A DNA stretch of 59,909 nucleotides from an uncultured Lachnospiraceae bacterium. Its GTDB lineage: Bacteria > Bacillota > Clostridia > Lachnospirales > Lachnospiraceae. Numbering within the stretch: the first letter of the stretch is position 1; each line of letters opens with the position of its first letter. The DNA is taken from positions 1 through 59,909 of the forward strand of contig CAKNHF010000018.1 of the NCBI GenBank assembly GCA_930972465.1, read 5' to 3'. Made by a program: the position numbers and the translations under genes. Positions 33,501-40,940 of this stretch are shown piece after piece. Under the pieces are notes generated by a model, which was not told where the DNA came from, did not search any database, and worked only from the letters and a program-made list of their open reading frames with translations.

Positions 33501-36500
33501 CTGCCTGACCGTCATGATAATTCGATACAGAAACTCCGGGAAGATATCCTTTTTGCAGATCCGCATAAGTATATCTGGAATATTCCGTCTGATTCTTTTC
33601 CTTCACAGCTATATACAAATGTCCGAGATCATTTACAAAGTTTCTTTCCTTTACTGTTACGGATGCGGTTCTGTCGGCTTTGTAATATACGCCGTTCTGA
33701 GCGCTGTTATTATCATATGTATAGCTGACTTCAGGTGCCGTAGTGTCGATCGCCATATATTCGGAATCTTTTGTCACTACTTTTCCTGCTCTGTCTGTAA
33801 CGACTGCTGTTACTTTTATATTATTGCTGTTATGTTCAGTGCTGTCGACAGAGAATGAAAATCCTTTTTCTGAAAGTGACTTGTTCTCTTCGAGCAGTTC
33901 AGCCAGAGAAGGGGTATCTCCAAGTTCTGTGGTCCAGCTTTCCTTCGTCTCTTTTACGTTGCCTTTCGCATCTGTCGATGTGACTGTAACAGCGATTGAT
34001 TTTACTCCGGAAGCAGTATCGCTGGATGACTCGAAATCCTCTGAATTCTGAACAAAATCATTTGCATAAACTGTTACCTTAATATCTTTGTCATAAACAG
34101 GAAGCGTTCCATTAACGGAAGTCGGCTGTTCATCTCTTACGATCTTAACTGACGGAACCGTATAATCGTAAACAGCTCCGGTTGATACGTAAATACATCC
34201 ATTGCCTACATTGTCTGCAGCACGTACAAACAGAATATAGTTTCCTTCTTCAATATCCTCTTTCGTGCCTTCTCCGAGAATCACCTCTGCATGGCCTGCG
34301 CTGATATCCTCAATGGTCTGATAACCTGTTTCAGACAGCGCCTCGCTCTTAATGTCCGCTTCATTAAATCCGTTCTGCGTAATCTTTACACTCTTATACT
34401 CGATGCTTGCGACTCCGCTTCCCGCAGATTCCGGATCCATGGAATCCTCTGCGTAGTCGGCAAATGTAATATCTGCTTTGATGATCTGATTATCGGACGC
34501 ATAATCGCCGAACCCAAACGTGATAATCTCAGCCCACTGGCTCACAGCCTTCGTCACACCTTTTAAGCTGGATGTAACCTTCGGTGAAGAATTATCCATA
34601 GATACATTCAGCTTCGCATCCGCGCTGGCGAACTCTTCTCCATCAACAATTCTCTTCAGCTGTACCTTATATGTCTCCGTACCTCTTTCATTTTTGTCGA
34701 TAACCAGCGGATCGGCAGCTGTTATCTCCCGGCCCTCGTAATACATTGTATTGTATCCGGCATTTTCGTTGACGCTCATCACAAGTTCTGCGCCGTTGAA
34801 ACCTTCCTCAGTATAACTTTCTCCGTCCTGGGATGCCGCCTCATCTTCTTTTGCTGTTTTAGCCCATATAGTATCACCGTCAAACCAGCAGTGCCCGCTT
34901 GAGCTGTCCAGCGAAGCATAGTCAAGAATGTCATTGATTTTTTGCGCTCCTACTTCAAGGTCACCTTTACTTATGCTTTTCTCCTCGAATTTATAATTGT
35001 AATTTTCAAAATTATCCTGTGTTGTCTCAATCGACAGAATATTGCTGAACTCTCCCTGTTTTACCCACTTTTCACTGTCAACAAATTCCTCCGGAATGGA
35101 GATGGACGGCGCGGCTGCAAATGCATCGTCAAATCCTTCTTCATTGACATATCCGCTGATTTTGTACTTGTCGTCTCTGTTGTCATTGTCAACATAGGTG
35201 ATCGTACTGTAGGTATCCGGTCCGTATACCACTTCCTGATTCTTTACTTCTACAGTAAGTACCTTCGGATCAATAGTAAATGTAAGGCTCTCTGCTGCAT
35301 TTACAGATTCGATCCACTCCTTTTTTACACTGTTATCAAGGCTGTATTTTCCAGCCTCATCGCCGGTAAGTTTTATGTCTGTAATTGTAACCTGCTGTGC
35401 TGCCGGAGTATTGCTGCTGTCCACGCGGACATCTTTTTCTTCTGTGCGGGCAGTAATCTGCAGTCCCACAGAATCTGCCAGCATATCTTCTGAAAGGCCG
35501 GTTACCTGAAACGCGTCTGACGGAACACTGTTCTTTCCGTCATAGATTTTTGAATCCTTCTCAGTGTCAATATTTACAGAAACTGTTTCCGGATCAAGAT
35601 CCACTTCCTGTTTATTAATCGTCAGCTCACATGTTACAGAGTCGACTACTTTATCGTAATTATCTTTTTCAACTCTGCTTACAGTAATTTTAACCGGAGT
35701 TTTTCCGGTAATATCTTTTGTGATAAATTCTCCTGTATCTTCATTTATCTCTACTTTGTCGGAATCACATGAATATTTAAATACAGTATAATCAGTTGCA
35801 TATTCTCCTAATTCAGGGAATATATCTGTGATTTTCTGCCCGGACGGAGAGTAAGAAGTCTCAGCTTTTAAATCCTCTCCGGCAATCTCCATTGCAGGGA
35901 TAACATTTACTTTTACGGTCTCTGTAGCGGAGTCCATAGTCCATATCTTCTCTCTTGTAAACGTAAAAGTAACGCTTAAAGGCTTCTCTGCTTCTTCCAG
36001 TTCCTTCTCATCCAGATCAATAGAAAATGTGATCTTTCCTCTATCCTTTTTTTCATCGGACAACTTTTCTATGATACCTGTCTGATTATCATCCGCAACA
36101 TATGAATAGGTAAATTCTGCCCAGTCATTCGGCGGTGTAATAATAATATCAAAATCTCCGCTTACCGTAGCAGGCGCATCTATTGAGCCGAACGGAGCCT
36201 GACCATAGTTCGATGAAACGGTATTGCTCTCTGTCTGATCATATGCCTGATTTTCCGTCACAACAGCTTTGAAGTTTCTCTCTCCGCTTATGATCCATCT
36301 CTCTTCATAAATGCATGAAGCTGTATCCTGCCCTTCCGGAATCACAACACGTTCTATCTCCTCATTGTCCTGATAAAAGACAACTTCCGTGTCACAAACA
36401 GCCTGGATGTCTTTCTCCAGCTTGGCCGTAAGCTTGATCTGCGTTGGGTACTCCTTATTAATACCGGTCCAATAATCTGTTGCCTCTGCTGATAAAGCCA

Positions 36501-37185
36501 CTGTAATCGGTTTTTTTACAGTTGTCACTTCAATCTCATTGGAATACTGTCCCAGACTGTTTACCGCACAGATCGTACTTGTTCCAGCTCCCACTGCTCT
36601 GAATTCAGCTGTTGCTCCCTCTGTCTTAATCAGTTTCAGACAATTGCTGTCGTATATCCATTCATAACTCAGTTCGCCGTCTGCTGACGCGCTGGTCACA
36701 CTGAATACCGCCTGATCGCCGCATGTCCAGTTTGTGGTATCCGCAGAACCTCCTATCTGTTTGATGGATTCTGTACGATAATTCAGGAACAGTTCACTGT
36801 AGTTTTCCCCGCCTTCAATCGGCGTCACGTAACATTCCTCTTCCTGAACGTAGCCATCCTTAGAAGCGGTGACCGTATACTCTGTGTTCTCATTCAGTAT
36901 AAGGGTAACATACCCATCGCGATCCGTCTTATCTTCTACTCTGCTTTCCGAATCGCCTGATATTTCTGCAGCGACCGTTACCCCTGAAAGTGCATTCGAT
37001 CCTTTATCTGCAACATAGAGCGTATACTCAATCTGAGCCGCTGAATCTTCTCCGCCGCCCGGCACAGGCTCTTCAGCCGAAGCCGGTATCACCGGAAGCA
37101 CTGTCGTCAGGAGCAGCGCTGCAGCGGCTGTCAGTGCACATATCCTTTCTCTTAGATTTTTAAGCTTTCTCATTTTTACTCTCAT
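30532..37185 (-). CDS. Giant Ig-repeat surface protein with C-terminal membrane anchor
   Basis: 2,217 residues. A basic start and signal peptide (cleavage near PASAEE, about 38) are followed by a carboxypeptidase-regulatory/Cna-like domain (about 48-115), several Ig-like domains, MBG-like beta domains (about 560-720), and an array of Ig-like repeats (about 1130-2100) with DxTxPxIxxxYD..N openings, YYNAxRTATxxxxExNF cores and DLAGN ends. A final membrane helix (about 2187-2208) and RKRREQQK tail anchor it; there is no LPxTG. It is probably an adhesin or a surface extension of the secretion machine. GGGAG nearly touches the first ATG, so the ATG at 37173 is an alternative start. Confidence 0.85.
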   Translation of the reverse strand: MRVKMRKLKNLRERICALTAAAALLLTTVLPVIPASAEEPVPGGGEDSAAQIEYTLYVADKGSNALSGVTVAAEISGDSESRVEDKTDRDGYVTLILNENTEYTVTASKDGYVQEEECYVTPIEGGENYSELFLNYRTESIKQIGGSADTTNWTCGDQAVFSVTSASADGELSYEWIYDSNCLKLIKTEGATAEFRAVGAGTSTICAVNSLGQYSNEIEVTTVKKPITVALSAEATDYWTGINKEYPTQIKLTAKLEKDIQAVCDTEVVFYQDNEEIERVVIPEGQDTASCIYEERWIISGERNFKAVVTENQAYDQTESNTVSSNYGQAPFGSIDAPATVSGDFDIIITPPNDWAEFTYSYVADDNQTGIIEKLSDEKKDRGKITFSIDLDEKELEEAEKPLSVTFTFTREKIWTMDSATETVKVNVIPAMEIAGEDLKAETSYSPSGQKITDIFPELGEYATDYTVFKYSCDSDKVEINEDTGEFITKDITGKTPVKITVSRVEKDNYDKVVDSVTCELTINKQEVDLDPETVSVNIDTEKDSKIYDGKNSVPSDAFQVTGLSEDMLADSVGLQITARTEEKDVRVDSSNTPAAQQVTITDIKLTGDEAGKYSLDNSVKKEWIESVNAAESLTFTIDPKVLTVEVKNQEVVYGPDTYSTITYVDNDNRDDKYKISGYVNEEGFDDAFAAAPSISIPEEFVDSEKWVKQGEFSNILSIETTQDNFENYNYKFEEKSISKGDLEVGAQKINDILDYASLDSSSGHCWFDGDTIWAKTAKEDEAASQDGESYTEEGFNGAELVMSVNENAGYNTMYYEGREITAADPLVIDKNERGTETYKVQLKRIVDGEEFASADAKLNVSMDNSSPKVTSSLKGVTKAVSQWAEIITFGFGDYASDNQIIKADITFADYAEDSMDPESAGSGVASIEYKSVKITQNGFNEADIKSEALSETGYQTIEDISAGHAEVILGEGTKEDIEEGNYILFVRAADNVGNGCIYVSTGAVYDYTVPSVKIVRDEQPTSVNGTLPVYDKDIKVTVYANDFVQNSEDFESSSDTASGVKSIAVTVTSTDAKGNVKETKESWTTELGDTPSLAELLEENKSLSEKGFSFSVDSTEHNSNNIKVTAVVTDRAGKVVTKDSEYMAIDTTAPEVSYTYDNNSAQNGVYYKADRTASVTVKERNFVNDLGHLYIAVKEKNQTEYSRYTYADLQKGYLPGVSVSNYHDGQADYDVTAYDDNRTITFDLTFSGDNEYDWYCYVEDTNGKSAQTEPDFFVLDKTAPVLKNGGVKYYVDGKDVTAQVENGSLFTSKEVKAVVSIDETNFAAEGSGFADGQMAVNLTASDNEGNNVDVTEKFIDAMTSADSWSNWDEKNGLTREMSMTFGDDANYQFGFTYTDLAGNSVTYNARRFTHDHTNPTGSVTYDTNAGKETWRTFFDLITFNRFKQTEVPVTFTGEDMTAGVKSIEYYKAYEPMSYEEIEALPSRDWTSGTSFTVRPNEQFVPYLKVTDRADNTEYFSSEFAVVADNTQASPEIRITAGNPSNGIYNSSVPFHISVTDPTSGNTYAGLQSVYYEVRRDGQVTQSGNYDSALQPASRRVKNIERDEVVDAQLNNSNDVEIYVRAVDNAGNVSEASQELSIDITEPTIQVTYDLNSPLNDRYYNATRTATVVVTERNFDESEVRFDITNTDGTQPSISGWSHSSDSGVSDSATHTCRVTFSADGDYTFTLNTTDLAGNDSNYTRVDEFTIDQTDPTIQVSYDNNNDAVAGYYNAERTATITINEHNFNASEVNAQITARLQNRGVSAPGIGGWSTRGDVHTASVTFSVDADYTFDVDYTDLAGNAAADYDQDSFTIDQTDPEIEFFDIEDKSANKDTVAPGVSYSDINYDENGVKITIEGAEPDHSEEAVDGRHTDIPNGESIKMADFEHTEDNDDVYTMTAEITDRAGNTTEESIVFSVNRFGSTYVFSDETREYLAPEEGDEYIYTNEPQDIEVTERNVDTLVNNGIFYGRDGELVNLEEGTDYTVRESGSDVSWKEYRYDISKDNFEQEGHYTVTIDSEDRAENLMNNQTKGLDIEFVVDKTAPSVVITGIEEDAYTADTRDMVINVTDNTAAKQVEVLIGGQVVETFDQEMIQESGGKLTYTINSSSSPQLVEAVAVDKAGNEAVSEAHTVLVSANLFVQYINNTPLLIGSIILLLVIAGAVCYIVIIRKRREQQK

Positions 37186-37651
37186 TCTCCCTTCTTTCGC
37201 TGATAGATAAGCTTTTTTCTATATAAAAGTAAATTTTCCCATTCAGCAGGAAATGCAGGTACAGGGCAGCAAGCATAATAAAAAGCACCACTGCTGCCAC
37301 AGTCTGATTCGCACTGGCATTAACCATACAGTAAACTGTGACGATAAAACTTATGATCAGAATGATATCGGTTATCTTCGACACCCTGTTACTGAAAAAC
37401 CTGATTGCCGCCGGTTTCTTCTCATTCCTGATTTCCTCAGGCATTTTCTTTTCAGACTTTCTCCACAACAGCACATACCCCACGCATCCCGCAATCAGGC
37501 CTGCCCAGAACATCAGTCCTGCCGCATAGCCCGCGGCATTCAGATTGCCCTCGCTGTCAAGCGCGAATGGTATAAGCAGCGGAGTGACAGCCGACACCAT
37601 GAAGGCAGCCGACACACCGAGAAAGCCTTTCCTGGCTGTTTCCATTTCCAT
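37160..37651 (-). CDS. Four-helix membrane protein, unknown
   Basis: 163 residues from the ATG 5 bases after GGGGAG. Membrane helices at about 10-29, 41-61, 94-113 and 117-136 with a Lys/Glu-rich loop between the second and third, and a charged C-terminal tail. It overlaps the start of the giant gene by 26 bases, so their translation is linked. No family is recognised; it may assist insertion or anchoring of the surface protein. Confidence 0.7.
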   Translation of the reverse strand: MEMETARKGFLGVSAAFMVSAVTPLLIPFALDSEGNLNAAGYAAGLMFWAGLIAGCVGYVLLWRKSEKKMPEEIRNEKKPAAIRFFSNRVSKITDIILIISFIVTVYCMVNASANQTVAAVVLFIMLAALYLHFLLNGKIYFYIEKSLSISERRENESKNEKA

Positions 37652-37677
37652 AACATCTCCCCTTCTCACTCTTGTTT

Positions 37678-38379
37678 TTATATCAATTCATCTGTATGTA
37701 TCAGCATTGTATCTTTGATTATGATAAACTGTCCGGGGAATCTGCCTTTTCCGGCAGCGTCATCACTCTGACAGCTGCTCAGCACAACAGTCTCTCCGTA
37801 ACCGGGATCCGCCGCTGCTTCTGCTCTCTCAGCCACAGTGCTGTCCAGCAGCTGTGTCTCTTCATTGCCGCCATGGTCCAGAAGCTGTGTCTCTTCGTTT
37901 CCAGCGTCTTTCAGCAGCTGTGTCTCTTCAGCCCCCATGTCCATAAGAAGCTGCGTCTCTTCACTGCCCATATTCATAAGCAGTTCTGTCTCCTCGCTTC
38001 CCTCGGATGGCGCCGCTGTGGGAGCATATGTTTTTTCTTCCGCGCCGGCCTGCCGCGGGATCTTAGCCGTGGGCTCCCTTCCCGTATCAGTCGGCTGGGT
38101 CACCGGATAGCTTACAGCGGGTATACTTCCGCTCGGAGTGCGCTGAAGATCAGAACTGGTATTGGGGATATAATCTTCCCGGAGTTTTCCCGTTCTGGCA
38201 TTGGCCTCCTCCATCATACGGATCGTACGCTTCTGTCCTCTTCCTGTCATGAAGTCGAATACGTCCCGGATCCGGAATACAAAAAACAATATAATGCTTA
38301 TTCCTATGAACAGTATCATCAGGCAAAGACACACTATGAATCCTGTGTGATACAGATTTATAAACTCAGCTTCCAGCAT
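37678..38379 (-). CDS. Membrane protein with five tandem ETQLL motifs
   Basis: 233 residues: membrane helix at about 13-36, cytosolic linker rich in Pro/Thr/Ser, and five 11-residue repeats at 129-178 with the core EET(E/Q)LL, then GETVVL at 195-200. The tail has no recognised fold. Threonines in ETxxL contexts next to FHA proteins are known phospho-acceptors for PknB-type kinases (for example the ETTS motif of GarA/FhaB), so this looks like a multivalent docking protein for the FHA proteins of the locus. It overlaps the kinase gene upstream by 14 bases. Confidence 0.8.
   Translation of the reverse strand: MLEAEFINLYHTGFIVCLCLMILFIGISIILFFVFRIRDVFDFMTGRGQKRTIRMMEEANARTGKLREDYIPNTSSDLQRTPSGSIPAVSYPVTQPTDTGREPTAKIPRQAGAEEKTYAPTAAPSEGSEETELLMNMGSEETQLLMDMGAEETQLLKDAGNEETQLLDHGGNEETQLLDSTVAERAEAAADPGYGETVVLSSCQSDDAAGKGRFPGQFIIIKDTMLIHTDELI
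37840..37998. repeat. 33-bp in-frame tandem repeat, five copies
   Basis: DNA repeats of 33 bp (core AGCTGTGTCTCTTC on the plus strand) encode the five ETQLL units. Copies differ by several bases, mostly outside the ET(Q/E)LL codons, so the motif seems kept by selection. Confidence 0.8.
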
Positions 38380-40120
38380 ATGTGTCTCCTCCTGTTCCTC
38401 TGCCGGAGCCGTTGGACGAGAACGCGATCTCTACCTGATTCTCCGCCAGTGTGATTTCAGATAATATCTCCTGTTTTTTCTCTGCGTTTGCCGCTGTTGT
38501 TTCAGGTCTGCTGGTTGAAAATGTATTTGCCTCCAGATAGTCTTCTATATCCGAAAGTTTATTCAGGATATCATCTTCTTCAATTCCGGAATCCTTCAGC
38601 TCCAGTACATTCGTACCGATCTGGGATACGATTCCTTCGCATATTACAAGGGCAGTCTGAGGTGAAGCCTCTGACAGGAAATCTTCTTCCGTGATAAGCT
38701 GCACTGCTTCCCAGTAATCTCTCGGGGATGTGCTCGACTCATATCCGGAAACATCCGGCCGGTTCATCTCAGTCTGGTATTTTGCAACCATGGACAGGCG
38801 CTCTGCCATATCTCTCTCATTTGCATCAAGATCCCGGCTCTGAGCCGCTTTCTCAAACCATGCCTGTGACAGCTGTGTATTTCCTTCTCCTTCATAGCCG
38901 TACAGATAAGCGATGCCCATATCAAAGGCAAACTGGCCGTACTCTTTGCTCCGTTCGAAATAACTTTCATTGGTCCGGTTTCCTTTGCCTGTATATCCTA
39001 ATATGGCCGTCATGCTTGCCGCCTCGTCCTGGGAGAAATCAAAATCAGAATTCCCCACCCCGTAGGTAAACAGATTCAAAAGCTCCAGATAAGCTTCCGA
39101 CCTTCCGGGGTCAACCTTGATTGCGCTTTCATAGAGTTCCTGCTTCTGAGCCGGATCTGCCGCGGTTGACGCCTCGTCCATATAGTAGTCATAGCTGTTT
39201 CCCGTTGCCAGAACCTCAGCCGTCTTGAATCCGATGCCCCCGACCAGAGAGAGCACAGCCAGAGAACAGGAGGCTATGAATGTTTTCCATTTAAGCTTCT
39301 GTTTTTTCTTATACTCGATGTCAAGTTCACTGTAATGTTCCAGAGCATACATAAGCTCCGCGCAGGACTGATATCTGTCTGCGGGATTTCTCTGTGTACA
39401 TTTCAGAACGATTTCTTCCAGTCCGGAAGACAGATTCGGATTCCACTTCCTTATGGGATACATCTCATAAGGCGGAAGGCTCGGATTATGTCCTGTCAGC
39501 AGATGATACATGGTGGCGCCCAGCGTATAGATATCCGTACGGGCATCTGTCTGACCATGTCCTCCATACTGTTCCGGAGCCGCATATCCCTGCGTTCCCA
39601 GGCAGGATGTGTCCTCGATGCTTGTCTCCTTGAATTCTCTTGCCGTTCCGAAGTCGATGATCTCAATCTGACCGTTGGGCTTGAGCATTACATTGGCCGG
39701 CTTCAGGTCTCTGTATATAATAGGAGGCTTTCTTGAATGCAGATAGCCCAGCACATCACAGATCTGCTTTGCCCATTCAACCACTCTCTCCTGGGGCTGA
39801 GCCCCTTCCTTCTTGAGCCAGTAATCGAGAGTCTTTCCTTCTATGTAATCCATTACAATGAGAAATGTATCCTCACGGTCGATCACATCGATAATGCTGG
39901 GAAGATTGGGATGATTCAGCTTCTTCAGAATATCGGTCTCCGCAATCAGTCCCTGCTTTACGACTTCATAATCCTTTACACCGTCTTTTCTTACTTCTTT
40001 GATCGCCCACTGCTTGTTGGCACGTTCGTTCATCGCGAGATATACAACGCTCATGCCTCCCTGGCCGATCTTGTTCAATATCTTATATTTACCGTCAACT
40101 ATTGATCCTATTTCCAGCAT
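38366..40120 (-). CDS. Membrane Ser/Thr protein kinase
   Basis: 584 residues from the ATG 8 bases after AGGGG. The cytosolic PknB-type kinase (about 10-270) has GQGGMSVVY, Lys41, YRDLKPAN (Asp138), DFG (156-158), a threonine/serine-rich activation loop and GYAAPEQ. A membrane helix (about 284-306) precedes an extracellular helical, TPR-like domain of about 280 residues. All catalytic residues are present. It lies between the phosphatase gene and the ETQLL protein gene, its likely substrate. It has the same topology as the second kinase at 28560-30449. Confidence 0.93.
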   Translation of the reverse strand: MLEIGSIVDGKYKILNKIGQGGMSVVYLAMNERANKQWAIKEVRKDGVKDYEVVKQGLIAETDILKKLNHPNLPSIIDVIDREDTFLIVMDYIEGKTLDYWLKKEGAQPQERVVEWAKQICDVLGYLHSRKPPIIYRDLKPANVMLKPNGQIEIIDFGTAREFKETSIEDTSCLGTQGYAAPEQYGGHGQTDARTDIYTLGATMYHLLTGHNPSLPPYEMYPIRKWNPNLSSGLEEIVLKCTQRNPADRYQSCAELMYALEHYSELDIEYKKKQKLKWKTFIASCSLAVLSLVGGIGFKTAEVLATGNSYDYYMDEASTAADPAQKQELYESAIKVDPGRSEAYLELLNLFTYGVGNSDFDFSQDEAASMTAILGYTGKGNRTNESYFERSKEYGQFAFDMGIAYLYGYEGEGNTQLSQAWFEKAAQSRDLDANERDMAERLSMVAKYQTEMNRPDVSGYESSTSPRDYWEAVQLITEEDFLSEASPQTALVICEGIVSQIGTNVLELKDSGIEEDDILNKLSDIEDYLEANTFSTSRPETTAANAEKKQEILSEITLAENQVEIAFSSNGSGRGTGGDTYAGS

Positions 40121-40131
40121 ATATCTATCCC

Positions 40132-40917
40132 CTAACACGTTTTAAGGAGAATGACTGATATGTTGTCTCTCTCCTGACGTGATTTATTCAATTCTGTACA
40201 ATAGACCGCCGCATCCCTGAGATCTTTTTCGGATCTCATCTTTTCAGGATTCATGATCTTCTTGAATTCATCTTCTGTAATCAGATGTCTGAAACCGTCT
40301 GAACAGATGATAAATAATTCGCCTTTTTCATAGGTTCCGTGTGTAAACTCGGGAATGATCACCTCGCTGGCCCCCACACACTGAAGCAGAACATTTCTCT
40401 GCGGATGGTTCCTTGCCTCTTCCGGGGTCAGCCTGCCCTGATCGATCTCTCTCTGTATAAAAGTCTGGTCTTTTGTGATCTGAGTCATATTTTCGGAATC
40501 TAATTTATATACCCTCGAGTCTCCCACATTTAACGTATAATATCTCCCCCCCGTAAGGAGCAGAAGCGCAGCCGTAGTTCCCATTGCCACATGCGATTCT
40601 CTTCCGTGTTCCGCGATCTTTCTGTTGACATCCAATATCAGATCATTCAGATCATTCTCCAGCTCCATGCGGTCGATCTCGTTGTCTTTTCTTTTCTCAT
40701 ATAATATCCAGGGAAATTTTTCTTCGAACCAACTTGAAAAAGCCCTAACTAAAGTGGCACTGGCAACCTCACCCTTGGCAAGGCCGCCCATTCCATCGCA
40801 GACTACGGCGAGCATTACCTCACCGTAGTCTGTGAAAGCCTCTTTAATTAAGACAGAATCCTGATTCGTATTCTTTCTGATTCCAATATCTGTATGTACA
40901 GCGCTCAAAAATTCCAT
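40132..40917 (-). CDS. PP2C-family protein phosphatase
   Basis: 261 residues, a complete bacterial PPM/PP2C domain: metal ligands in NQDS, VVCDGMGG and ICSDGFRHL, and the NVGDSR block. It removes phosphate from Ser/Thr and is the usual partner of PknB-type kinases; the kinase gene starts 11 bp after its stop. It probably resets the ETxLL/FHA interactions of the locus. Confidence 0.95.
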   Translation of the reverse strand: MEFLSAVHTDIGIRKNTNQDSVLIKEAFTDYGEVMLAVVCDGMGGLAKGEVASATLVRAFSSWFEEKFPWILYEKRKDNEIDRMELENDLNDLILDVNRKIAEHGRESHVAMGTTAALLLLTGGRYYTLNVGDSRVYKLDSENMTQITKDQTFIQREIDQGRLTPEEARNHPQRNVLLQCVGASEVIIPEFTHGTYEKGELFIICSDGFRHLITEDEFKKIMNPEKMRSEKDLRDAAVYCTELNKSRQERDNISVILLKTC

Positions 40918-40940
40918 CTCTATCCACCTGCGTCACTTAC

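Noticed and set aside
37840-37998. 33-bp repeats as a CRISPR array
   Set aside because: There are no unique spacers; the repeats are contiguous, in frame and encode ETQLL units. No cas genes are present.
38366-40120. Inactive pseudokinase (direct EssB ortholog)
   Set aside because: All catalytic residues (Lys, RD, DFG, APE) are present, so it should be an active kinase; only the layout is EssB-like.
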